From NCBI GenBank assembly GCA_963705885.1, contig OY970120.1:62001-126000 (forward strand): a stretch of 64,000 nucleotides of DNA, given 5' to 3'. A program made the translations under genes and the position numbers. Shown here one piece after another: positions 1-8,176 of the stretch; position 1 is the stretch's first letter, and each line of letters opens with the position of its first letter. The stretch comes from MFD01275-c22 sp963705885. Its GTDB lineage: Bacteria > Actinomycetota > Actinomycetes > JACCUZ01. Under the pieces are notes generated by a model, which worked only from the letters and a program-made list of their open reading frames with translations, was not told where the DNA came from and made no database searches.

Positions 1-402
1 CCGCACCACCCGCGCCCTGCGCGTCGGGGGGTCGCACCCGTCGTGCTGTCATGCCCGAAACGCTAGCGACTTTCTCGCGTCCACAGCCCGTGGACGACAT
101 CGCCGCAGGTCAGCCGCGGTTCGGACGATGATCCACACCCTTGTCCACAGCGGTGTCGACAGGCTCTCCACAGCGTCACCCCGCGCGGTCAACACGATGT
201 CCACAGCGCTGTCCACAGGCCATGTACCCCATCCCGCCGGTTCCGTTGACGCTGCCCGCCGACCGCTCCTAGCGTGCGCAGCAGACGAGGCCCTCGGGAC
301 GACCGGCCGGCACGCTCGCAAGGGGAAGGCGAGCGGTCCGGCCGAGCGGTCCGGGGGCTTCGCCGTTGTCCGACGGCGCGGTCGCCCGTCCCCCTGCGCC
401 GG
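1..402. other. Gene-free stretch with a cluster of DnaA-box-like sites
   Basis: No open frame here has convincing coding character. Between about 79 and 218 the core TCCACA occurs six times on the plus strand (81, 133, 145, 168, 200 and 212). One copy at 142-150 is a full TTGTCCACA, the DnaA box form usual in GC-rich actinobacteria; others read TGTCCACAG or CTCCACAG. No dnaA, dnaN or other origin gene lies nearby, so this is not evidently oriC. The sites could be a DnaA-titrating or regulatory cluster, or chance enrichment. Confidence 0.4.
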
Positions 403-1251
403 TCAGCGGCCGGTGAAGCGGGGCGCCCGACGCTCGCGCTGGGCGAGCAGGCCCTCCTGCAGGTCCGCGGTGGCCAGCGTCACCGGCTGGGCGAGCGCCT
501 CCCACTCCAGCGCCGCGTCGAACGTGGCGTGCCCGCCCGAGGCGAGCGCCCGCTTGGTGAGCCGGCTCGCGACCGGAGCGGTGGCGGCGACCGCGGAGGC
601 GACCGAGAGCGCCTCCTCCAGGGCCGTCCCGTCGTCGACCGCGCGGTTGACCAGGCCCATCGACGCCGCCTCCGCGCCGGACACGATGCGCCCGGTGAGC
701 AGCAGCTCGCGAGCCACGGCCAGTCCGGCGACCTCCGGCAGCAGCCACGTGCTCGCCATGCCCGGGTGCATGCCCAGGCTGGTGAACGGCACGCCGAGCC
801 GGGCCGTGCGGGTGGCGTAGCGCAGGTCGCACGCCAGCGCGACGGCCAGCCCGGCCCCGATCGCGGGCCCGTTGACGGCCGCGATCGTCACCGCCTCGAG
901 CTCGCGCACCGCGAGCCAGGTGCGGTAGAACGCGCCCATCCGGGCCCGCAGGTCGTCCACCGAGGCGTCGGGCTCGGCGCCGATCCAGGACAGGTCGCCT
1001 CCGGAGCAGAACGCGTCGCCGGTCCCCGTGACCACCACGGCCCGCACCGAGCGGTCCTCGCGCAGCGCGGCCATCGCCCGCCCCCAGGAGGCGGTCATCG
1101 CGGCGGACATCATGTTCCGCCGGTCCGGGAGGTCGAGGGTGACCAGCACGACGCCGTCCGCAGGGCGGTCCACCCGCAGGTCGGTCAAGTCGTCGAGCTT
1201 GTCCACCGTACGGTCGGAGGAGGCGCTCGCGGGGGTCTCGGAGGGGGTCAT
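403..1251 (-). CDS. Enoyl-CoA hydratase/isomerase family protein
   Basis: A 282-residue crotonase-fold protein, the usual length for the family. It should hydrate or isomerise enoyl-CoA thioesters in fatty-acid or amino-acid breakdown in the cytoplasm. The oxyanion-hole region FCSGGDLSW lies near residue 85, and the second conserved loop (AVNGPAIGAGLAVALACDLRYA region, about 120-140) and LGMHPGMAST follow. The ATG at 1251 is preferred over longer frames because it directly precedes the acidic N-terminal linker before the conserved core. It stands alone, with no fatty-acid genes adjacent, so substrate is unknown. Crotonases catalyse many reactions, and only the family is secure. Confidence 0.85.
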   Translation of the reverse strand: MTPSETPASASSDRTVDKLDDLTDLRVDRPADGVVLVTLDLPDRRNMMSAAMTASWGRAMAALREDRSVRAVVVTGTGDAFCSGGDLSWIGAEPDASVDDLRARMGAFYRTWLAVRELEAVTIAAVNGPAIGAGLAVALACDLRYATRTARLGVPFTSLGMHPGMASTWLLPEVAGLAVARELLLTGRIVSGAEAASMGLVNRAVDDGTALEEALSVASAVAATAPVASRLTKRALASGGHATFDAALEWEALAQPVTLATADLQEGLLAQRERRAPRFTGR

Positions 1252-1390
1252 GCGCCCGAGGCTATCCACGCTCGCACCACGCTCAGCGACCCCGCCTCCC
1301 ACGATGCGCGCCGGGGCTGCTCTAGGGTGGCCCGCAGGTCCGGTGCCGGCACGTCCGCCGGACACGGGAACCCACGATCGAGGAGGACCT

Positions 1391-1549
1391 GTGGCTGAGA
1401 GCTACACCGGAGACGCCTACTGCGTGAAGTGCAAGGAGAAGCGCGACTTCACCGGCGAGGTCAAGGTCAGCGAGTCGGGTCGCCGCATGGCCCAGGGCAT
1501 CTGCCCCGTCTGCGGCACCAAGCTGAACCGCATCCTCGGCAAGGCCTGA
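1391..1549 (+). CDS. Small zinc-ribbon protein, DUF5679 family
   Basis: A 52-residue protein starting at GTG 1391, with a Shine-Dalgarno AGGAGG at 1381-1386. Two knuckles, YCVKCKEK near residue 10 and CPVCGTKL near residue 39, should bind one zinc ion. The lysine-rich middle and the closing LNRILGKA match the small DUF5679 proteins widespread in actinobacteria, whose function is unknown. It has its own strong terminator just downstream, which suggests a monocistronic transcript. A nucleic-acid-binding role is possible from the charge and fold but is only inference. Confidence 0.8.
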   Translation: MAESYTGDAYCVKCKEKRDFTGEVKVSESGRRMAQGICPVCGTKLNRILGKA

Positions 1550-1572
1550 CCTACCGAGGTACCCACGTCGTC

Positions 1573-1612
1573 CCGGAGGGGGCGGTCCCGTCACCGGGGC
1601 CGCCCCCTCCGG
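1573..1612 (+). terminator. Hairpin terminator after the DUF5679 gene
   Basis: Perfect 13-bp inverted repeat: CCGGAGGGGGCGG at 1573-1585 and its complement at 1600-1612. The 14-base loop itself contains CCC and GGG that can pair. There is no T-tract, as is common in actinobacterial terminators. It lies 24 bases after the stop of the small gene. Confidence 0.7.
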
Positions 1613-1657
1613 CATGCACGGGCACGCGCCCGACCTGCGGCGCCCTAGGCTCTGGCC

Positions 1658-2926
1658 GTGACCGACTGGGCGGCGCGAGTGCTCGACGAGGTCGACGCGG
1701 GCGCGGGCGCGGCGGTGGCCCGGCTCGGCGAGCTCGTGCGGGTGCCCAGCCTCGGGGGCGCGGACGCCGAGCACGAGATCCAGGCGATGCTCGCGACCGA
1801 GCTGGGCGGGGCCGGCCTCGAGGTCGACCACTGGGCGCTGCCGCTGAACGAGCTGCTCGCCGAGCCGGACTTCCCCGGGGTCGAGGTGGAGCGCTCCGAG
1901 GCGTGGGGGCTCGTCGGCCGGCTGCCGGGACGCGGCGACGGGGCGAGCCTGATGCTCAACGGGCACGTCGACGTGGTGCCCACGGGCGACCTGTCCGCCT
2001 GGTCGCGGCCCGACCCGTTCAGCGGGCAGGTCGTCGACGGCGAGCTGCACGGGCGCGGGGCCTGCGACATGAAGGGCGGCCTGGTCGCGGCGGTCGCCGC
2101 TGTGGCGGCCGTCCGCCGGGCCGATGTCCCGCTGCGCGGCGACCTGCTGCTCGCCTGCGTGCCCGGCGAGGAGGACGGCGGCCTCGGGACCTACGCCACC
2201 CTGCGCCGCGGCTGGCGGGCCGACGCCTGCGTGGTCCCCGAGCCGACCGGCCTGCAGCTGGTGCCGGCCAACGCCGGGGCGCTGACCTTCCGGCTGACGG
2301 TGCAGGGGCGGGCCACGCACGCGTCGCGGCGCACCGAGGGGGTCAGCGCGCTCGAGAAGCTGCTGCCCGTGCTCTCCGCGCTCGACCGGCTGGAGGCGCG
2401 GCGCAACGCCGACGTCGACCCGCTCATGGCCCGGTGGCCGATCGCCTACCCGCTCTCGATCGGCACCGTCTCCGCCGGCGACTGGGCCTCGACCGTGCCG
2501 GACCGCCTGGTGGCCGAGGGGCGGCTGGGCGTGGCGCTCGACGAGCCCGTCGGCGAGGCCCGGCGCGCGCTGGAGACGGCGGTGGCCGAGGCCTGTGCCG
2601 ACGACCCCTGGCTGCGCGAGCACCCGGTCGAGGTGACCTGGTGGGGCGGGCAGTTCGCGTCCGGCCGCCTGCCCGGCGGAAGCGACCTGCTGCCGCGGAT
2701 GCGCGACGCCCACCGGGCCGCGGGCGGCGGCGAGCAGGAGACCTGGGGTGGGCCCTACGGCAGCGACCTCCGGCTGCTCACCGGCGCGGGCATCCCGACC
2801 CTGCACTACGGGCCCGGGGAGTCGGCGCTCGCGCACGCGGCCGACGAGCGGGTGCCGGTCGACGAGGTGCTCCACTGCTCCCGGACCCTCGCGCTGCTCG
2901 CGCTGGACGTGTGCGGCGTCGCCTGA
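1658..2926 (+). CDS. M20-family metallopeptidase/deacylase (ArgE/DapE type)
   Basis: A 422-residue M20 enzyme starting at GTG 1658. These di-zinc hydrolases remove acyl groups from amino acids or cleave dipeptides. Metal-ligand motifs are in the expected order: NGHVDVVP near residue 105 (His and bridging Asp region), GRGACDMKGG near 131, and the catalytic/ligand GEEDGG near 170. A dimerisation (lid) domain lies between about residues 200 and 310, and a C-terminal HYGPGE segment near 385 supplies a further histidine. Substrate cannot be told from sequence. No arginine or lysine biosynthesis genes are nearby, so a general acylamino-acid or peptide role is likelier than ArgE or DapE proper. Confidence 0.82.
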   Translation: MTDWAARVLDEVDAGAGAAVARLGELVRVPSLGGADAEHEIQAMLATELGGAGLEVDHWALPLNELLAEPDFPGVEVERSEAWGLVGRLPGRGDGASLMLNGHVDVVPTGDLSAWSRPDPFSGQVVDGELHGRGACDMKGGLVAAVAAVAAVRRADVPLRGDLLLACVPGEEDGGLGTYATLRRGWRADACVVPEPTGLQLVPANAGALTFRLTVQGRATHASRRTEGVSALEKLLPVLSALDRLEARRNADVDPLMARWPIAYPLSIGTVSAGDWASTVPDRLVAEGRLGVALDEPVGEARRALETAVAEACADDPWLREHPVEVTWWGGQFASGRLPGGSDLLPRMRDAHRAAGGGEQETWGGPYGSDLRLLTGAGIPTLHYGPGESALAHAADERVPVDEVLHCSRTLALLALDVCGVA

Positions 2927-3004
2927 CCGCGTCGACCGAGCAACCTCTCGAACGTACGACCGTCCGCCCGCCGCCGTCCGCACGCGCCCCCGCGCCCACC
3001 AACA

Positions 3005-3051
3005 TTGCGCCGACACACCGGACGCGCCGCAGAAGCGGTGTGTCGGCGCAA
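3005..3051. repeat. Long perfect inverted repeat in the 2927-3158 intergenic gap
   Basis: TTGCGCCGACACACCG at 3005-3020 is repeated as its exact complement at 3036-3051, with a 15-base spacer. The flanks also contain loosely complementary GTCCG/CGGAC-rich stretches. It sits between the M20 gene and the ThiF-like gene and could terminate the former or be a regulatory stem. The inner motif TGTCGGCGCA recurs once at about 9143-9152. Confidence 0.7.
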
Positions 3052-3158
3052 CGTCCGTGCGGGGGTGTGGACGGCGGGACGGCCGGCGGCAACCGTTCTG
3101 GGACGCTCGGGTGCACCGCCGGGCACCCCTCGTCCCGGCCCGACCCGCGGGAGGGCGC

Positions 3159-4235
3159 GTGCAGCCGGTGCGTCCCCAGCTCAAGCCGGCCCTGCGCAGG
3201 GTGTGGCGCGACGGGACGACCCTGCAGCTCGGCGTCGACCCGGCCCGCGCGGTCGTCATCGGCGGCCTCGACGCCCGCTCGGCCAGGCTCGTCGAGAGCC
3301 TCGACGGCTCCCACGACCTGACCGGCCTGCACGCCACGGCCGCCCGCCTGGGCATCGCGTCCGACCACGTCGACGACCTGCTCGTGCTCCTCGCCCGGTC
3401 CGGCGTGCTCGAGGACGCCGCGGCCGACCACCGGGTGCTGGGCGCGCTCCCGCGCGAGGAGCGCGACCGGCTCGTGCCCGACCTCGCTGCCGCCTCGATC
3501 GCGCACCCGGGCACCGACGGCGGCGTCGGTGTGCTCAGCCGCCGCCGCGACCGCGTCGTCACGGTGCACGGAGCCGGCCGGGTGGGTGCGCCGCTCGTGA
3601 CGCTCCTCGCCGCGGCGGGCGTCGGCACCGTGGTGGTCGAGGACGCCGGCGAGACGACACCGGCCGACCTGTCCCCCGCCGGGCTCGGCCCCGACGACGT
3701 GGGGGCCCGCCGTCAGGAGGCCGCGGCCGGCGCGCTGCGCCGCTTCGCCGCCTCGGTGCGGACCAGGCTGCCGGCCGGGCGCGCCGTCCCCGACCTCGCG
3801 GTGCTGTCGGGCCACCCGACCGCGCACGACGCTCGCGTGGTCGACCGGCTCGTGCGGGCCGGTGTGCCGCACCTGTTCGCACGGGTGCGCGACGTGACCG
3901 GCCTGGTCGGGCCGCTGGTGCTGCCCGGCCGGTCGTCGTGCTCGCGCTGCCACGACCTGCACCGCGCCGACCGCGACCCCGCCTGGCCCTCCGTCGCCGC
4001 CCAGCTCAGCACCGGGGGACGTCACCGGGTCACCGCCTGCGACGTCGTGCTCGCCACAGCCGTCGCCGCGCACGCCGGGCTGCAGGTGCTCGCCTTCCTC
4101 GACGGCGACCCGGCCCCCTCCACGCTCGACGGCACGCTCGAGCTCAGCCAGTCCGACGGCCGGGTGCGGCGCCGGTCGTGGTCGGTCCACCCCGCGTGCG
4201 GGTGCATCTGGCAGGCCGCGGACAGCCCCGTTTGA
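3159..4235 (+). CDS. ThiF/E1-like protein, function unknown
   Basis: About 358 residues. The central part (TVHGAGRVGAPLVTLLAAAGVG, near 130-150) is a Rossmann glycine-rich loop of the ThiF/MoeB E1-like kind. It is followed by a CSRCHDLH cysteine pair near residue 260 that may bind zinc, and a C-terminal CGCIW. Similar proteins in actinobacteria are annotated as ThiF-family or TOMM leader-binding proteins. The acceptor peptide and reaction are unknown, and no precursor peptide was found. GTG 3159 is used; GTG 3168 has better spacing from GGGAGGG at 3149-3155. The ABC1 kinase gene follows after 13 bases, so the two are probably co-transcribed. Confidence 0.65.
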   Translation: MQPVRPQLKPALRRVWRDGTTLQLGVDPARAVVIGGLDARSARLVESLDGSHDLTGLHATAARLGIASDHVDDLLVLLARSGVLEDAAADHRVLGALPREERDRLVPDLAAASIAHPGTDGGVGVLSRRRDRVVTVHGAGRVGAPLVTLLAAAGVGTVVVEDAGETTPADLSPAGLGPDDVGARRQEAAAGALRRFAASVRTRLPAGRAVPDLAVLSGHPTAHDARVVDRLVRAGVPHLFARVRDVTGLVGPLVLPGRSSCSRCHDLHRADRDPAWPSVAAQLSTGGRHRVTACDVVLATAVAAHAGLQVLAFLDGDPAPSTLDGTLELSQSDGRVRRRSWSVHPACGCIWQAADSPV

Positions 4236-4248
4236 CACACTGCCCGGC

Positions 4249-5655
4249 GTGGAGGACCTCCCGCGACGCGCAGCAGCCCGCACGGTGCGGCTCGCCAGCC
4301 TGCCGCTGGGCTACGCAGGGAGGGCCACGCTGGGCCTCGGCAAGCGGCTCGGCGGCCGTCCCGCCGAGATCGTGGCGGCGGAGGTGCAGGCCCGCACCGC
4401 CGAGCAGCTGTTCCGGGTGCTCGGCGAGCTCAAGGGCGGGGCCATGAAGTTCGGGCAGGCGATGTCGGTGTTCGAGGCGGCCCTGCCCGAGAACCTGGCC
4501 GGGCCTTACCGCGAGACGCTGACCCGCCTGCAGGAGGCCGCCCCGCCCCTGCCGGCCCGCACGGTCCATGCCGTCCTGGCCCGCGAGCTCGGAGCCGACT
4601 GGCGGGCGCGCTTCCGCGAGTTCGACGACCGCCCGGCCGCCGCGGCGTCCATCGGACAGGTCCACCGGGCGGTGTGGTGCGACGGGCGCGAGGTGGCCGT
4701 GAAGGTGCAGTACCCCGGCGCCGGGCAGGCGCTGATGGCCGACCTCACCCAGATCGGGCGGATGAGCCGGCTGGTGGGGCTGCTCGTGCCGGGGCTCGAC
4801 GTGAAGCCGCTCGTGGCCGAGCTCAAGACCCGGGTGGCCGAGGAGCTCGACTACCGGCTCGAGGCGTCGTCGCAGGCCGCCTTCGCGGCGGCCTTCGCCG
4901 GCGACGGCGACGTCCTCGTGCCGCCGGTGGTCGACGTCGCCGACCAGGTGCTCGTGAGCGAGTGGATGGACGGCACGCCGCTGTCCCGGATCATCGCCTC
5001 GGGCACGCCGGAGCAGCGCGACCGGTCGGGCCTGCTGCTCACCCGGTTCCTCTTCTCCGGCCCGTCGCGGGCCGGGCTGCTGCACGCCGACCCGCACCCG
5101 GGCAACTTCCGGCTGCTCGACGACGGACGGCTCGTCGTCCTGGACTTCGGCGCGGTCAACCGGCTCCCCGACGGGCTGCCCCGCTCGATCGGGCCGCTGC
5201 TGCGGCTCGCCATCGCCGGCGACGCGGCCGGGGTGCACCGGGGCCTGCGCGACGAGGGCTTCGTCCGGTCCGGGGTCGAGCTCGACGCCCAGGCCCTGCT
5301 CGACTACCTGAGCCCGATCCTCGACCCCGCGCGCGAGGACACCTTCCGGTTCTCGCGCTCCTGGCTGCGCGGCCAGGCCGTGCGGGTGGGCGACCCGCGC
5401 TCACCCGCCTACAGCACCGGCCTGCAGCTGAACCTGCCGCCCGACTACCTGCTCATCCACCGCGTGACGACCGGCGCCATCGGGGTCCTCTGCCAGCTCG
5501 AGGCCGAGGCTTCCTGGCGCGCCGAGCTGGAGCGATGGCTGCCGGGCTTCGCTGCGAAGCCCGCGCCGCGGAAGCGGACGGCCCGCGCGGACAAGCGTCC
5601 CGCGCCGAAGCGGACGTCACGGCGTACGCCCGACAAGCCGGCGTCCGGAGCCTGA
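4249..5655 (+). CDS. ABC1/UbiB-family atypical kinase
   Basis: A 468-residue member of the ABC1 (COQ8/UbiB) family, at the position of Rv3197 in the conserved mycobacterial gene order. Family hallmarks are present: the KxGQ motif in MKFGQAMS (near residue 66), the alanine-rich nucleotide loop AAAASIGQVHRA (near 130), the lysine in VAVKVQYPG, and the catalytic DPHPGNF with VLDFGAV near residues 280-300. The C-terminus is a basic lysine/arginine-rich tail of about 40 residues. Relatives act on quinone or isoprenoid metabolism, and the mycobacterial one has been linked to macrolide resistance with WhiB7. The substrate here is unknown. The next gene is convergent. Confidence 0.85.
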   Translation: MEDLPRRAAARTVRLASLPLGYAGRATLGLGKRLGGRPAEIVAAEVQARTAEQLFRVLGELKGGAMKFGQAMSVFEAALPENLAGPYRETLTRLQEAAPPLPARTVHAVLARELGADWRARFREFDDRPAAAASIGQVHRAVWCDGREVAVKVQYPGAGQALMADLTQIGRMSRLVGLLVPGLDVKPLVAELKTRVAEELDYRLEASSQAAFAAAFAGDGDVLVPPVVDVADQVLVSEWMDGTPLSRIIASGTPEQRDRSGLLLTRFLFSGPSRAGLLHADPHPGNFRLLDDGRLVVLDFGAVNRLPDGLPRSIGPLLRLAIAGDAAGVHRGLRDEGFVRSGVELDAQALLDYLSPILDPAREDTFRFSRSWLRGQAVRVGDPRSPAYSTGLQLNLPPDYLLIHRVTTGAIGVLCQLEAEASWRAELERWLPGFAAKPAPRKRTARADKRPAPKRTSRRTPDKPASGA

Positions 5656-5659
5656 CCCG

Positions 5660-5815
5660 TCACCACCACTCGGCGTCGAGCTTGCCCTCGATCGCGCGCA
5701 CGTTCTCGCGGCTGCAGGTCACGCAGTAGTAGACCGTGCGGCCGCGCTCGACCGACGAGCTCCACGTGAGGGGCAGCTCCTCCTCGGTCGCCCCGCACCG
5801 CGCGCAGGTCACCAC
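5660..5815 (-). CDS. 51-residue double-CxxC zinc-ribbon microprotein
   Basis: A small gene starting at tandem GTG codons (5815 and 5812), with GAGGAGGA at 5821-5828 as ribosome binding site. The product reads TCARCGAT at the N-terminus and YYCVTCSREN near residue 30, so four cysteines form one zinc ribbon. It ends in the aromatic AEWW. Similar short proteins occur widely in actinobacteria without known role. The reading frame uses G/C at third positions throughout, which supports coding. It is convergent with the ABC1 kinase, the stops being 4 bases apart. Confidence 0.7.
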   Translation of the reverse strand: MVTCARCGATEEELPLTWSSSVERGRTVYYCVTCSRENVRAIEGKLDAEWW

Positions 5816-5826
5816 ACCGGTCCTCC

Positions 5827-6062
5827 TCAGCCGAAGGTCAGGATCTCAGCCTGCTCCGCGAGGAACTCGTCGTCGAGGTCGCCCACGTCCAGGCACGGCC
5901 CGGAGATGTCGAAGAGCACGAACCGCTGGCTGCGGTAGCCGCTGAACTGCACGTTGACCTCGTCCCGCCCGCGAGCCCGACGACGTCGACGTCGGGGGGG
6001 AGCCGTCGGCGGGCGGCCGCGAGCAGGCCGCCGACGCTGTCAGGGGACGAGGGTGGGCTCAC
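5827..6062 (-). pseudogene. Small hypothetical gene interrupted by a one-base deletion
   Basis: From GTG 6062 (GGAGG six bases upstream) the frame encodes SPPSSPDSVGGLLAAARRR and continues through PPDVDVVGLAG. Near 5964-5972 the coding signal jumps to another frame that reads DEVNVQFSGYRSQRF and runs through FLAEQAEILTFG to the TGA at 5827. Restoring one C (GGGCGGGAC to GGGCCGGGAC) would give a continuous protein of 78 residues. The total length, 236 bases, is one short of a codon multiple. The gene overlaps the end of the hydrolase gene and lies close to the zinc-ribbon gene. I do not recognise the family. Sequencing error in a G/C run, true decay, or recoding are all possible. Confidence 0.6.
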
Positions 6063-7774
6063 GGTCTGCCTCCGGGTCGCTGTTGATGCCGTCGGGGAGG
6101 AGCCACACCTCGTGACGGTAGGCGGCGGGGCGCAGCGCCCCGTAGTCGCCCACGACGACGGCCACGATGTTGGCGAGGGACTCGGACTTGGCGTGGAAGT
6201 ACTTCGAGTGGTCGTCGAGGTCGAGCCGGAACGGGTGGCGCGTGGGGTCCTCGGCCTGGAAGCGGTAGGCGCCGAAGTCCTCGTGCGTCGGGTCGGCCCC
6301 GAAGCGGTCGAGGTAGCCGACCGGGTCACGGCTGCTCGCGCCCGTGAAGACGTGGCCCGGTGGGACCTGCAGGTCGCGTGCCGTCTCGACGTTCGGCCCC
6401 GGGCTGCCGACGAGCACGGCGTCGTCGGTGCCGGTCAGGTGGTCACGCAGCGCCGTGCCGGCCGTCGTGCTGCCGTAGCTGTGGCCGACGACCGTCAGGT
6501 GGGGCAGGACGTCGCGGGAGGCCTGCACCGCGAGCAGGTCGCCCGGCGAGCAGGTCGGCGCCTGCCTCGGCGGCGGCGGCGGACGCGACGTCGGCCACGC
6601 CCGGCGCGTCGTAGCCGATCCACGCCACCGCGGCCGTCCGCGCCGTGACCGCGGCCCGGCGGGCCTCCCTGGCGACCCGGGTCGCGTCCGCGGTGAGCCC
6701 ACCCAGGGTCCCCCGGACCTCGGACCCCAGCCCCGGCACCAGGAAGACGACGTGGTCGGCCACGTCCACGTCGCCGACGGCGAGCGCGACGCGCCCCTCG
6801 CCACCGAACGCTCGCGGCTCGAACACGAGCAGCTGGGCGACGAGCCGGGCCCGGGTCACCGGGTCGGTCTGCGCGCGGACGACGTCGAGCTGACGGCGCA
6901 CGACCAGGCAGGTGTCGAGCCATCGCTGGTCGTCGGAGGTCAGCACGCGCTGAGCACGCAGGCGAGCGAGGTCGGCGTCCAGGGCCGCCTCGTTGGCCCG
7001 ACCGCGCACGGCCGCCGGAAGTCCGGCCAGTCCCCCGAGGTGCCCCGGGAACCCCGCGACCGCACGCTCACGCTCGTCACCGGTGAGCGACGCCCACCAG
7101 GCGCGCACCAGCCAGGGCTCGGAGCCCGCGGCCGGCGGTCCGGAGCCGACGCCCGCGGCGGTTCGGGCGGCGTGCAGCATCGGCAGCAGCGCCGCGAGAT
7201 CGGCCTCGTGCGCTCCCAGCGGTCCGCCGCGCAGCGCTCCCGCGGGCAGGACGCCCCGTGCCGCCGACAGCACCCGGCGGCCGGTGGCGCTCGCCGACGT
7301 CGCGACCTCGGCGAGCAGGGCGCGATGGCGGGCGTGCAGCTGCCCGAGCTCGGCCGTCGCCGCCGACTGCACGTCGTCCACCGCGAGCCGCCGCACGGGG
7401 CCGGGCAGGTCGGTCGCCGACCGTACGGCCGCCAGCTCGCGCTGGTGCGCGGCGACCGCCTCGTCGTAGCGACGGCGCAGGACGTCGACGTCGCCGCGGG
7501 CCCGGGCCACCACCTCCGCGTGACCGTGCAGGCCCCGGCCGGCCTCGCGCAGCGCGGCCGCGACCGACCCGACGAGCGCGATCACCGGCGCGAGCTCGGC
7601 CCGGCAGGCCGCCGCCGCCGGACCCTGCCAGGCGCCCGGAAGTGCGGTGCGGTCGCGGCGGAGAGCGTCGGCCAGCGCCTGGGCCTGCGTCGCGACCCGG
7701 CGGCACCGGGCGGCGACCGCCTCCAGCGCCGGCGGGGTGTCGGGTGGGTAGGGCAGCGCCTCGGCGCCGGTCAC
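6040..7774 (-). pseudogene. DUF1023-type alpha/beta hydrolase with an apparent +1 frameshift
   Basis: Two overlapping frames together make one protein of about 577 residues. The first (from GTG 7774) has a helical N-terminal half typical of WXG-like/DUF1023 proteins, then VADHVVFLVPGLGSE and ends coherently at GADLLAG. The second takes over at DLLAVQASRDVLPHLT and contains the nucleophile elbow VVGHSYGS, then the acid and His regions, ending at PTLVP. The switch lies at 6541-6547 in CGCCGGGCGAC, where removing one G restores the frame; the total length is one base over a codon multiple. DUF1023 hydrolases are cytoplasmic or exported esterases of unknown substrate. The GTGA overlap with the preceding small gene suggests a coupled pair. 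Confidence 0.65.
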
Positions 7775-8064
7775 GGCGCGCCGGCACCCGCGACCGCGGA
7801 GGCGGCCACCGCGTCCTCCACCGTGCCGTAGCGGGCCGCCCCCGCACGCACCCGATCGGCCAGCAGGTCGAGGTCGAGGGCGACGACGTCGAGCGCGTCA
7901 CCGCCCACGTCGCCCAGCACGGCGAGGGCACGGGACAGGGCGGGGTCGGACACCCCGGCCGCGGCGTCGACTGCTGCGCCGGCGGCCCGGCGCGCCCCCT
8001 CGGCGGCCGTCGTCAGGCGGAAGGCGGCCGCGACCACCTGTCCTGCGTCGAACGCGATGTGCAC
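7771..8064 (-). CDS. Small alanine-rich helical protein, WXG100/EspC-like partner
   Basis: About 97 residues from GTG 8064 (an in-frame start further upstream gives 112). The sequence is mostly alanine, valine and aspartate in amphipathic helices, with no cysteines and no transmembrane segment. Its stop overlaps the start of the DUF1023-type hydrolase gene by GTGA. Small helical proteins of the WXG100/EspC kind often precede DUF1023 hydrolases and may be ESX-type export partners or chaperones. No WXG motif is visible, so this assignment rests on context and composition. Confidence 0.55.
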   Translation of the reverse strand: MHIAFDAGQVVAAAFRLTTAAEGARRAAGAAVDAAAGVSDPALSRALAVLGDVGGDALDVVALDLDLLADRVRAGAARYGTVEDAVAASAVAGAGAP

Positions 8065-8176
8065 GCGGGACCCCCGGGCCGCCGGGGCCCGGTCAGCCCC
8101 GTCTGCCACCCGAGCCTAGGAAGATCGGCGGCGGTGGCCGGGGCGCTGTCCACAGGCCCCGCACGCGCCTCGCAGG

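Noticed and set aside
49..321. 90-residue minus-strand open frame in the DnaA-box region
   Set aside because: Composition is arginine/alanine-rich as expected for a random GC-rich frame, and it runs through the box cluster with no good start signal.
4231..4240. TTGACA-like sequence before the ABC1 kinase
   Set aside because: It lies over the stop of the ThiF-like gene, 10 to 15 bases from the start codon, too close to serve as a -35 element for that gene.
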